A stretch of 9,256 nucleotides of DNA from JBFXJF01 sp050175155 (GCA_050175155.1 JBFXJF010000047.1:1-9256), one strand, 5' to 3'. Counted from the stretch's first letter, positions 1 through 6,417 are shown. Program-made: numbers and translations. The notes: generated by a model not told the origin, from the letters alone.

Positions 1-557
1 CCCAAAAAGTTGGCTTACTAGCAGGAAGAATAGAACTTATAATTTCAGATAGAGAAACTGCCTATGTAAATACAAGGGCCCAAATAGAAGGGATTCCAAT
101 TTTTTCATTTAATCCTAAAAAATATTTAAATAAGGAAGAATATGAATTAGTAATTGTAGAAATATTACAGGAGATGAAGATTGATTATCTGATCTTAGCC
201 GGATATATGAGATTAATAGGACCGATCTTATTGAATGCTTATACTAACAAAATTGTAAATTTACACCCATCATTGTTACCTTCATTTCAGGGGAAAAATG
301 CGGTAGAACAAGCGTTTAACTATGGCGTTAAAGTTACAGGGGTAACAGTGCATTTTGTTGATGAGGGAATGGATACAGGACCGATAATTAAACAAAGAGC
401 TGTTAAAATTGAAGAACATGACACGTTAAAAACCTTAACGGATAAAATTCATCAAGAGGAACATAAAGTATTACTTGAAGCTGTTAACTTAGTTTTATCC
501 GATAAGGTCATAGTAGATAAGAATAGAGTAATCTTAAAGGAGAATAATTATGACTGA
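1..557 (+). CDS. purN: Phosphoribosylglycinamide formyltransferase PurN (5'-truncated)
   Basis: PurN transfers the formyl group of 10-formyl-tetrahydrofolate to glycinamide ribonucleotide (GAR) to give FGAR, the third step of cytosolic de novo IMP synthesis. The reading frame is open from the left edge (first whole codon at position 3), giving 184 visible residues. The family is about 195-210 residues, so roughly the first 20 are missing, including the glycine-rich N-terminal strand. Do not take the ATG at 174 as the start: the codons before it encode typical family sequence (IISDRETAYVNTRAQ). The formyltransferase catalytic triad is present: Asn (258-260) and His (264-266) in NLHPSLLP, and Asp (372-374) in HFVDEGMDTGPI. 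The stop overlaps purH by 8 bp, as in a translationally coupled operon. Identification is secure from the motifs and the purH-purD neighbours. Confidence 0.97.
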   Translation, partial: QKVGLLAGRIELIISDRETAYVNTRAQIEGIPIFSFNPKKYLNKEEYELVIVEILQEMKIDYLILAGYMRLIGPILLNAYTNKIVNLHPSLLPSFQGKNAVEQAFNYGVKVTGVTVHFVDEGMDTGPIIKQRAVKIEEHDTLKTLTDKIHQEEHKVLLEAVNLVLSDKVIVDKNRVILKENNYD

Positions 558-2091
558 TAAGAGAAGAGTTTTAATTAGTGTTTCAGATAAAAAAGGTATT
601 ATCGAGTTTGCTAAGGAACTACGTGGCATTGGATTTGAGATAATATCAACAGGGGGTACTAGTAAAGTCCTTGAACAAGCAGGGATTCAGGTAACTTCAA
701 TTTCCGAAATAACAGGGTTTCCAGAAATAATGGACGGTAGACTAAAAACACTACATCCTAATATTTTTGGTGGACTGTTGGGGATAAGGGAAAATCAAAA
801 GCATATGGAACAGCTAAAAGAACAAGGGATTGGATTAATCGATCTTGTAATAGTTAATTTATATCCCTTTAAAGAGACTATCTCAAAACCCGACGTAACG
901 TGGGAAGAAGCAATAGAGAATATCGATATTGGAGGACCTTCAATGCTACGGGCAGCAGCTAAGAACTATCAAGATGTAACAGTGGTTGTCGATCCAGATG
1001 ATTATCCGATAGTCTTAGAACAATTAACAATAAATAAGGAAGTAGATATCGAGATTAAGAAAAAATTTGCTGCTAAGGTATTTAGGCATACAGCGGCTTA
1101 TGATTCATACATAGCTCAATATGTAACAATGCAGTTAGGCGACACATATCCAGAAAAGCTTACATTTACCTATGAAAAAGTTCAGGACCTTCGCTATGGT
1201 GAAAATCCTCACCAGCAAGCCAGCTTTTACAAACAAGATTTAATTAAACAAGGCCTTCCACTTGCACTACAATTACATGGTAAGGAATTATCATATAACA
1301 ATATTCAAGATACAAATGCGGCCTGGGATATTGTAAAAGAGTATAAAGAGCAGCCTGTGGTAGTTGCAGTTAAACATATGGATCCTTGTGGGATTGGTGT
1401 AGGCAAGAATGTATTTGAGGCATTTACAAAAGCTTATGATGCCGATCCGATTTCTATTTTTGGTGGAATAGTTGCAACTAATCAGGAAGTAAACAAGGAA
1501 ACAGCAGATAAGTTAAAAGAAATATTTTTAGAAGTAATAATCGCACCAAGGTTTTCGGAAGAAGCAATAGAGATATTATCAACAAAGAAAAATATTCGAT
1601 TATTAGAATTAAGAAGTGAAACAGAATATAAAGGATTAATGAAAGTAACTTCAGTAGCTGGTGGGCTTCTAATTCAAGATAAAGATGAAAAAGAATTAGA
1701 CGACAAAGATATTCAAATAGTTACAAAACGCAAGCCAACAAATGAAGAATTAGAGCAACTTAAATTCGCATGGAAAGCAGTAAAACATGTGAAATCCAAT
1801 GCTATCGTTTTGGCTAAAGATAATCAAACTATCGGGATTGGTGCTGGACAAATGAATAGGGTAGGTGCAGCAAAAATTGCTATTGAGCAAGCAGGAGATA
1901 AGGCAAATGGAGCGGTATTAGCATCAGATGCGTTTTTCCCAATGCCCGATACCGTAGAAGAAGCTGCAAAGGCAGGTATAACTGCAATAATTCAAACAGG
2001 TGGCTCGATTAAAGACGAAGATTCTATAGTCGAAGCGGACAAGCATGGAATTGCGATGGTATTTACTAAAATTCGCCACTTTAAGCACTAG
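550..2091 (+). CDS. purH: Bifunctional AICAR formyltransferase / IMP cyclohydrolase PurH
   Basis: PurH carries out the last two steps of IMP synthesis: formylation of AICAR with 10-formyl-THF, then ring closure to IMP. The 513 residues match the usual length of a full two-domain enzyme. The N-terminal MGS-like cyclohydrolase domain (about 1-195) shows SVSDK (10-14), STGGT (33-37) and GFPEIMDGRLKTLHP (56-70). The transformylase domain (about 200-513) shows LRYGENPHQ (214-222), the catalytic Lys-His pair in KHMDPCG (275-281), a KSN motif with the conserved Asn, GIGAGQMNR, ASDAFFPMPD and a C-terminal RHFKH. The ATG at 550 lies 7 nt after AAAGGAG (536-542) inside the end of purN. One small oddity is Asp278, where most bacterial enzymes have Asn in KHxNPCG. 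Confidence 0.98.
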   Translation: MTDKRRVLISVSDKKGIIEFAKELRGIGFEIISTGGTSKVLEQAGIQVTSISEITGFPEIMDGRLKTLHPNIFGGLLGIRENQKHMEQLKEQGIGLIDLVIVNLYPFKETISKPDVTWEEAIENIDIGGPSMLRAAAKNYQDVTVVVDPDDYPIVLEQLTINKEVDIEIKKKFAAKVFRHTAAYDSYIAQYVTMQLGDTYPEKLTFTYEKVQDLRYGENPHQQASFYKQDLIKQGLPLALQLHGKELSYNNIQDTNAAWDIVKEYKEQPVVVAVKHMDPCGIGVGKNVFEAFTKAYDADPISIFGGIVATNQEVNKETADKLKEIFLEVIIAPRFSEEAIEILSTKKNIRLLELRSETEYKGLMKVTSVAGGLLIQDKDEKELDDKDIQIVTKRKPTNEELEQLKFAWKAVKHVKSNAIVLAKDNQTIGIGAGQMNRVGAAKIAIEQAGDKANGAVLASDAFFPMPDTVEEAAKAGITAIIQTGGSIKDEDSIVEADKHGIAMVFTKIRHFKH

Positions 2092-2105
2092 AAGGGGGGA
2101 TTAAT

Positions 2106-3368
2106 ATGAAAATATTAGTTGTTGGACAAGGTGGTAGGGAACATGCAATAGTCCAAGCACTAAAAAAAAGTTCTAAGGTAAATACTGTTTATTGTGCGCC
2201 AGGTAATGGTGGTATTGAGCAGGATGCGGTCTGCTTAAATATAAATGAAACGGATTTTCAAGGTTTAGTTGATGCGGTGAATGAGAATGAAATAGATATA
2301 ACCTTTGTTGGACCCGAGAATCCATTACTAGAAGGAATCGTTGATTTCTTTACTGAAAGAAAATTACAAATTATAGGGCCTAACAAAAAAGCGGCTCAAA
2401 TTGAAGGAAGTAAATCTTTTGCTAAGGAACTAATGAAAAAATATAAAATTCCAACGGGGGACTATCAGGTTTTTGAGTCTAAAGAGGATGCAATAACTTA
2501 TGTTCAAAAAATGGGAGTACCTATAGTTATTAAGGCGGACGGATTAGCTGCAGGGAAGGGTGTAATAGTTGCTCATCATATGGAAGAAGCATTAGATGCT
2601 ATAAACAGTATGATGGAGAGCAAGATATTTGGCAAAGCGGGGGAACGGGTAGTCGTGGAAGAGTACCTAGAAGGTGAAGAACTAACAGTCATGGCCTTTG
2701 TAGACGGAGAGACTGTTTTACCAATGGAACCCGCACAAGATCATAAACCTGTTTTTGACGGAGATAAGGGCCCGAACACTGGTGGAATGGGGACGTACTC
2801 ACCAGTACCTCAGATGAATAAGGAATTATTAGCAGAAGTGTACCAAACAATTCTTAAACCTGTTGCAAAAGCAATGGTCTTAGAAGGTTATTCATTTAGA
2901 GGAATTCTATATGCTGGATTAATGATAACTAGTGATGGAATTAAAGTAATTGAATTTAATGCTAGATTTGGAGACCCGGAAACTCAAGTTATATTACCAA
3001 GATTGAAAACTGATTTGGCGGATATATTCACAGCTATATGTAACAACGGATTGGGAACAATTAAACTTGAGTGGGATGAAAAAGCAGCAGTATGTGTTGT
3101 GATGTCTTCAAAGGGTTATCCTGGTGAATATTTAAAGGGGTTACCAATAACAATTAAAAATTTAGCAGAGGATACACAAGTATTTATTGCTGGTGCTAAG
3201 AATGAATTTAAACAATTAGTTACCTCAGGTGGGCGTGTATTAGGGGTAACTGCCTTAGGGTCAACTATAAAAGATGCTAAAGAAAAGGCATATATCGGAG
3301 TTAAGCAAGTAAATTTTGAAGGTGCACATTTCAGAAATGATATTGCAGATAAAGCTATATCTAAATAG
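2106..3368 (+). CDS. purD: Phosphoribosylamine-glycine ligase PurD (GAR synthetase)
   Basis: PurD joins 5-phosphoribosylamine to glycine with ATP, producing GAR, the substrate of PurN. At 420 residues it has normal family length. It is an ATP-grasp enzyme: an N-terminal domain begins with GQGGREHA (7-14), and the ATP-grasp core contains KADGLAAGKGV (143-153), VVEEYLEGEE, the GPNTGGMG loop (222-229) and EFNARFGDPETQ (283-294), whose acidic and Asn residues bind metal in this family. A C-terminal domain carries GRVLGVTALG. The gene starts 14 bp after the purH stop behind a strong AAGGGGGGA ribosome site (2092-2100). It is the last gene of the purine operon, followed by a terminator at 3416-3450. 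It is intact, and the identification is not in doubt. Confidence 0.98.
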   Translation: MKILVVGQGGREHAIVQALKKSSKVNTVYCAPGNGGIEQDAVCLNINETDFQGLVDAVNENEIDITFVGPENPLLEGIVDFFTERKLQIIGPNKKAAQIEGSKSFAKELMKKYKIPTGDYQVFESKEDAITYVQKMGVPIVIKADGLAAGKGVIVAHHMEEALDAINSMMESKIFGKAGERVVVEEYLEGEELTVMAFVDGETVLPMEPAQDHKPVFDGDKGPNTGGMGTYSPVPQMNKELLAEVYQTILKPVAKAMVLEGYSFRGILYAGLMITSDGIKVIEFNARFGDPETQVILPRLKTDLADIFTAICNNGLGTIKLEWDEKAAVCVVMSSKGYPGEYLKGLPITIKNLAEDTQVFIAGAKNEFKQLVTSGGRVLGVTALGSTIKDAKEKAYIGVKQVNFEGAHFRNDIADKAISK

Positions 3369-3415
3369 CAGTTACTATTACTGAATTTATAGAGGGAAAT
3401 ATTGTTTCATATACC

Positions 3416-3450
3416 ATGTAGAAAATCTGTAATTTTCTACATTTTTTGTT
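3416..3450 (+). terminator. Rho-independent terminator of the purine operon
   Basis: A perfect 11-bp stem (3416-3426 pairing with 3432-3442) encloses a 5-nt loop (CTGTA) and runs straight into a T-rich tail (TTTTTTGTTTT). It begins 47 bp after the purD stop. The stem is AT-rich (core GTAGAAAA), so it is moderately rather than very stable. Its position and T tract make an intrinsic terminator the natural reading. Confidence 0.82.
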
Positions 3451-3455
3451 TTACT

Positions 3456-3529
3456 TAACTACCTTAGGAAAATTGATTTTAGTTAGCTACTATCTTTTTT
3501 AAAGCTAAAATATTATAGTAAGGTAGTTA
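3456..3529. repeat. Imperfect long inverted repeat in the leader of the TraB-family gene
   Basis: TAACTACCTTA (3456-3466) is the exact reverse complement of TAAGGTAGTTA (3519-3529). Nested inside, ATTTTAG (3476-3482) pairs with CTAAAAT (3505-3511), and CTTT/AAAG (3494-3504) can close a small apical hairpin. The octamer TAGTTAGC occurs twice, at 3480-3487 and 3524-3531. On the plus strand the structure is followed by an A-run, not a T-run, and on the minus strand the flank is not a T tract either, so it is not a standard terminator. It could be a structured 5' leader, a DNA-binding site or the remnant of a small repeat element. I do not recognise a known riboswitch class. Confidence 0.6.
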
Positions 3530-3537
3530 GCAAAAAA

Positions 3538-3609
3538 AACGTACAGAATTTATCGTAAAAGAAGGTGCAAATAATGTCAGCTACGAACGTACAGACAAAC
3601 GTACAAACA
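3538..3609 (+). repeat. Short repeat AACGTACA(G/A)A, three copies across the TraB-family gene start
   Basis: AACGTACAGA occurs at 3538-3547 in the leader and again at 3586-3595, and AACGTACAAA occurs at 3598-3607. The last two belong to a 12-bp tandem duplication (3586-3597 and 3598-3609, 11 of 12 identical) that encodes the NVQTNVQT sequence at the N-terminus of the TraB-family protein. The leader copy is exactly 48 nt upstream of the first coding copy. Each unit contains the palindrome GTAC. Function is unknown; recent local duplication is the simplest explanation. Confidence 0.6.
3559..3567 (+). promoter_or_regulatory. Ribosome binding site that sets the TraB-family start at 3574
   Basis: AAGAAGGTG complements the 16S 3' end (GGAGGTGAT type) and lies 6 nt before the ATG at 3574. 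The GTG at 3565 is in frame but is part of this site, so it should not be used as the start. Confidence 0.75.
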
Positions 3610-4755
3610 ATAGAAATAGATGGTAAAAAAATATTACTACTTGGCACTGCTCATGTCTCGAAAAATAGTGCGGATGAGGTAAAAGAACTTATTGAATTGG
3701 AGAAGCCTGATACTGTTTGTATTGAATTATGCAAATCCCGTTATGACTCAATAAATGATAAAGACAGATGGAGTAAAATGGATATAGTTAAGATTATTAA
3801 AGAGAAGAAGACTACAATTTTTCTTGTTAATCTTATTTTATCATCATATCAGAAAAAAATGGCTAAACAGCTTGGTATAAAAGCAGGGCAGGAGATGCTG
3901 CAAGGAATCGATTCAGCTAGGGAGATCGGTGCTGAGATTGTACTAGCAGATAGAAATATTGATATAACATTTAGAAGAATTACTGGAAGTTTAGGCTTTT
4001 GGGATAAAATGAAATTACTTACACAATTAATATATAGCATGTTTTCAAGTGAAACAATTACAGAAGAAGATATAGAGAGACTAAAATCAGAAGACATGTT
4101 AGATTCAGCATTAAGTGAACTAACTAGAACAATGCCAAAATTAAAAATTCCTTTGGTTGATGAAAGAGACAAATACCTAGCTCAAAAAATTAAAGAAGCC
4201 CCTGGAGAAAAGATAGTTGCTGTCTTAGGTGCGGCACATATTCCAGGGATTATGAAAGAGATATATAAGGAAAATGATTTAACAGAGTTAAGCAAACTAC
4301 CTAAAAAAAATAAAGTAGGCAAATATATTTCTTGGATTATTCCGATTATTATTATTTTATTAGTAGGATCAACGTTTTTTATTAATACAGACGCTGGAGA
4401 AGAACAAATTATAAGTTGGATATTATGGAATGGATCTTTCGCAGCATTAGGTGCGATAATTGCATTAGCTCACCCGTTATCAATTATAACTGCGTTTTTA
4501 GTTGCTCCGCTAACTTCGTTAAATCCTCTATTTGCTGCAGGGTGGTTCGCTGGACTAGTAGAAGTTTTAGTAAGACGACCAAATGTTCAGGATTTTGAGA
4601 ATCTTAACGAGGATATCTTGAGTATCAAGGGGTTTTGGAGAAATAAAGTTATACGAGTGTTGCTCGTGGTTATACTTGTTAATATAGGAAGTTCAATTGG
4701 AACAATTATTGGTGGAACAGATATTGTTCGAATATTTATTGATAATTTCTTTTAA
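3574..4755 (+). CDS. TraB/PrgY-family membrane protein (393 aa)
   Basis: This belongs to the TraB (pheromone shutdown, PrgY/GumN/Tiki) family. The prototype PrgY reduces mating pheromone activity in Enterococcus, and Tiki proteins are membrane metalloproteases; the role of chromosomal bacterial members is largely unknown. The N-terminal soluble domain (about 8-240) has both family hallmarks: GTAHVS (24-29) and GAAHIPGI (219-226), each with the GxxH histidine, plus the conserved Glu51 and Arg56 in IELCKSRY. The C-terminal part is hydrophobic: segments at about 251-270, 279-299, 302-330 (possibly a re-entrant or full helix, ending in VEVLVRRP) and 359-380, the usual TraB C-terminal membrane region. 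The start at ATG 3574 is preferred over an in-frame GTG at 3565 that lies inside the ribosome site. It sits alone between two terminators, in the place that adeC occupies in B. subtilis. The family call is strong; the function is unknown. Confidence 0.9.
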   Translation: MSATNVQTNVQTIEIDGKKILLLGTAHVSKNSADEVKELIELEKPDTVCIELCKSRYDSINDKDRWSKMDIVKIIKEKKTTIFLVNLILSSYQKKMAKQLGIKAGQEMLQGIDSAREIGAEIVLADRNIDITFRRITGSLGFWDKMKLLTQLIYSMFSSETITEEDIERLKSEDMLDSALSELTRTMPKLKIPLVDERDKYLAQKIKEAPGEKIVAVLGAAHIPGIMKEIYKENDLTELSKLPKKNKVGKYISWIIPIIIILLVGSTFFINTDAGEEQIISWILWNGSFAALGAIIALAHPLSIITAFLVAPLTSLNPLFAAGWFAGLVEVLVRRPNVQDFENLNEDILSIKGFWRNKVIRVLLVVILVNIGSSIGTIIGGTDIVRIFIDNFF

Positions 4756-4765
4756 TAGGGAATAT

Positions 4766-4823
4766 ATAATTTGCAAAAATAACTCCTGCTCATTATTAGG
4801 CAGGAGTTATTTTTGCAAATTAT
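4766..4823. terminator. Bidirectional terminator: perfect 24-bp inverted repeat between convergent genes
   Basis: Positions 4766-4789 and 4800-4823 are exact reverse complements over 24 bp, with a 10-nt loop (TCATTATTAG). The inner GC-rich core AACTCCTGC/GCAGGAGTT is flanked by A5/T5 runs, so each strand reads core hairpin then ATTTTTGC, which suits termination in both directions. It serves the TraB-family gene (plus) and the DUF2892 gene (minus). The right arm contains the DUF2892 stop codon (4820-4822). Confidence 0.88.
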
Positions 4824-5071
4824 AGCAGATCATTTGGTGATTTCTTTTTTATCAGAGAGTTTTCACCTTCCACAGTTGATAGACCAAGCAAATCTAAGAT
4901 GGTACAATATCTCGTAACACCTTGTGCAACCATCATAGCGGACATCATTCCTACCATAATATAAGTTCCTCTGTAAGGGAAACGAGTCATTCGAGAAATA
5001 CTCCATGCTAGACTAAATAGACCAGAGCTAATTCTTAACATAGCGTCTAAAGTACCAACGTTTTTCTTCAT
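4820..5071 (-). CDS. Small DUF2892 (YgaP-like) membrane protein, 83 aa
   Basis: The sequence begins MKKNVGTLDAMLRI, the typical opening of DUF2892 proteins, the family that also forms the membrane part of the rhodanese YgaP. Two hydrophobic helices follow (about 12-28 and 36-53), separated by a short basic turn (RMTRFPYRG), then YCTILDLLGLST with Cys56 at the position where the family usually has its CP...LLG motif; the Pro is replaced by Thr. The protein has no rhodanese domain. A polar, lysine-rich tail of about 18 residues (66-83) extends past the conserved part, and the helices are rich in Met. The start is supported by AAAGGAG (complement of 5080-5086), 8 nt before the ATG. It faces the TraB-family gene and is divergent from yerB. 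I am confident of the family; its biological role is unknown. Confidence 0.85.
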   Translation of the reverse strand: MKKNVGTLDAMLRISSGLFSLAWSISRMTRFPYRGTYIMVGMMSAMMVAQGVTRYCTILDLLGLSTVEGENSLIKKKSPNDLL

Positions 5072-5157
5072 AATCTTATCTCCTTTAGAAATAATGTAAT
5101 TTCATATCTCTATTATTACAAAATAAAGGGAAATAAATGCTATATAGAGAAAGGTAA

Positions 5158-5184
5158 ATATAGTTAAAAAAGGACTAACTATAT
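5158..5184. repeat. Inverted repeat in the divergent spacer
   Basis: ATATAGTTA (5158-5166) and TAACTATAT (5176-5184) are exact reverse complements around a 9-nt centre (AAAAAGGAC). No T tract follows in either direction, so it is not a clear terminator. It lies about 87 bp upstream of the DUF2892 start and could be a regulator site or chance in AT-rich DNA. Confidence 0.4.
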
Positions 5185-5267
5185 GATATTAAATCTACAT
5201 AAAACGACTCAGTAGTATTTATTTAACAGAGATATTTAAGATATCTAAGTTTACTAAAAAAATAAGC

Positions 5268-5322
5268 TGTGATATTATTGATAATATATGGGAAATAAGT
5301 AGAATCATATTTAAATATCACA
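5268..5322. promoter_or_regulatory. Nested dyads around the yerB promoter (possible operator)
   Basis: TGTGATATT (5268-5276) and AATATCACA (5314-5322) are exact 9-bp reverse complements placed on either side of the predicted yerB promoter: one just upstream of the -35 box, the other at the predicted transcription start. Between them lie the 16-bp dyad ATATTAT-TG-ATAATAT (5272-5287), which covers the -35 box, and the palindrome ATATTTAAATAT (5307-5318). A smaller dyad, GATAT/ATATC, lies upstream at 5231-5245. The placement suits repressor binding, but no specific regulator can be named. The rest of 5087-5267 is AT-rich, has no plausible gene, and shows only the other dyad noted at 5158-5184. 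Confidence 0.45.
5278..5305 (+). promoter_or_regulatory. Predicted sigma-A-type promoter of yerB
   Basis: TTGATA (5278-5283, 5 of 6 to consensus) and TAGAAT (5300-5305, 5 of 6) are separated by 16 bp. This predicts a transcript start near 5312, about 45 nt before the yerB start codon. It is the best promoter match in this spacer. Confidence 0.6.
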
Positions 5323-5343
5323 CATGAAATTCTGCAGCTGGGG

Positions 5344-5352
5344 AAAGGTGAT
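5344..5352 (+). promoter_or_regulatory. Ribosome binding site that sets the TTG start of yerB
   Basis: AAAGGTGAT lies 5 nt before TTG 5358, the first codon of a Lys-Arg-hydrophobic leader. The next in-frame ATG (codon 7, 5376) would remove the charged N-terminus and has no ribosome site, so the TTG start is preferred. Confidence 0.75.
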
Positions 5353-5357
5353 AACAT

Positions 5358-6383
5358 TTGAAACGCTTTATTTACATGTTATTAGTTGTTGCTTTATTGG
5401 TTTCACTAATAGTTTATTATAATCAGACAAAGGGTTCAGCCGATTTAGTAACCATCCCTTTAGAGGAAGTTATAGGGGAAGAACAGATTGTAGAAAAACA
5501 AGTTAGTTACTTTGCTCCATTAACTGGACTGCCAGTAGAGGAAGAGGCAAACAAAAGAATTATCGGTGTAATGATTAACAATTTAAAACCAGCTAGACCG
5601 CAATCCGGTTTAGATAAGGCTGATATGGTATATGAAGTGTATGCTGAAGGAATGATTACGAGGTTTATTGCTTTTTATCAGAGTCAACAGCCAGAAGTAA
5701 TTGGGCCTGTTAGAAGCACAAGACCATACTATATAGAAATTATTAATGGTTTTGATGGAGTAATAGTGCATTGTGGAGCTAGTTTTACAGCTTATGATAT
5801 TTTAAGAAGTAATTCATTACCTTATTTAGATGAGATAACTAATTCTGGCAGTACATTTTGGCGAGCTAGTTTTAGGCAAGCTCCACATAATGTATATACG
5901 AGTTATAATAAAATTGTTGCAAGTATGGAGAGCAAGGATTATAGAGAAACTGGGTATATTCCATCCTTTATTTTTCTTGATGACAGTAAAGAAAATGAGG
6001 GATTACCAGCTACAAGTATAAATATTGCTTACAATACAGACTATCATCCTTCTTATGAATATAATATTGAAGACAAGTTATATTATCGTTATATTGATGG
6101 GGTTGCACATACTGACCTAGAAACTAATCAACAATTGACCGCAAAGAACATTTTAGTAGTAAAAACTACACATAAAGTTTTAGATAGTGCTGGAAGGTTA
6201 GAGGTCAATGTTTACGGCCCTGGAGAAGGATACTTATTTCAAAATGGTAAGGTCAAAGAGGTTACTTGGGAGAGAAAAGATGGGGTAATCAGAGCTTACA
6301 TTGGTGGCGTTGAGCAGGGATTATATCCTGGACAGACGTGGGTAATGGTGGTTGATAATCTAACTCCTTTCTCTTATCAATAG
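5358..6383 (+). CDS. yerB: DUF3048 family protein YerB, membrane-anchored
   Basis: This is a YerB/DUF3048 protein of 341 residues, a secreted or surface family of unknown biochemical function. In B. subtilis YerB is a predicted lipoprotein. Residues 1-21 (MKRF followed by a run of Leu/Val/Ile) form a signal-anchor helix. There is no cysteine near it, so there is no lipobox and the protein is probably held by the helix itself. The N-terminal DUF3048 domain starts near PLTGLP (54-59) and contains VMINN (71-75), ARPQSGL, YEVYAEGMITRF and GPVRSTRPYY. The C-terminal DUF3048_C domain runs from about residue 225 and includes YRYIDGVAHTD, a KNILVVKT strand and the closing PGQTWVMVV. It starts with TTG. 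It precedes yerC by 79 bp with no terminator between, so some read-through into yerC is likely. Confidence 0.9.
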   Translation: MKRFIYMLLVVALLVSLIVYYNQTKGSADLVTIPLEEVIGEEQIVEKQVSYFAPLTGLPVEEEANKRIIGVMINNLKPARPQSGLDKADMVYEVYAEGMITRFIAFYQSQQPEVIGPVRSTRPYYIEIINGFDGVIVHCGASFTAYDILRSNSLPYLDEITNSGSTFWRASFRQAPHNVYTSYNKIVASMESKDYRETGYIPSFIFLDDSKENEGLPATSINIAYNTDYHPSYEYNIEDKLYYRYIDGVAHTDLETNQQLTAKNILVVKTTHKVLDSAGRLEVNVYGPGEGYLFQNGKVKEVTWERKDGVIRAYIGGVEQGLYPGQTWVMVVDNLTPFSYQ

Positions 6384-6410
6384 ACATCAGGTTAATAAAT
6401 ATTATATAAC
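6381..6410 (+). promoter_or_regulatory. Predicted promoter of yerC
   Basis: TAGACA (6381-6386, overlapping the yerB stop) and TATAAC (6405-6410) each match consensus at 5 of 6 positions, with an 18-bp spacer. This predicts a start near 6417, immediately before the dyad at 6418-6435. It is moderate evidence in AT-rich DNA. Confidence 0.4.
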
Positions 6411-6417
6411 TACTAAA

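Noticed and set aside
174..557. purN as a complete 127-aa gene starting at ATG 174
   Set aside because: The frame continues upstream to the window edge with conserved PurN sequence; the gene is cut by the window rather than short.
3476..3535. Possible preQ1-like riboswitch (GTTAGCTAC followed by an A-rich stretch)
   Set aside because: The resemblance is limited to a few bases; the conserved first stem and the pairing of the A-rich tail that define preQ1-I are missing, and the downstream gene is not a queuosine gene.
3849..4172. 107-aa open frame on the minus strand
   Set aside because: It lies wholly inside the TraB-family gene on the opposite strand, its Ser/Ile-rich sequence looks like an antisense shadow, and it has no supporting context.
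4416..4598. 60-aa plus-strand open frame inside the TraB-family gene
   Set aside because: It is an out-of-frame shadow covering the membrane region of the real gene; its Cys- and Ser-rich composition is unlike any family I recognise.
5093..5121. Minus-strand promoter for the DUF2892 gene (TTGTAA-N17-TACATT)
   Set aside because: Each box matches only 4 of 6, and the predicted start would fall in the ribosome site, leaving almost no leader.
5182..5214. Small open frame (10 aa) in the divergent spacer
   Set aside because: It is very short, has no ribosome site, and shows no recognisable peptide features.
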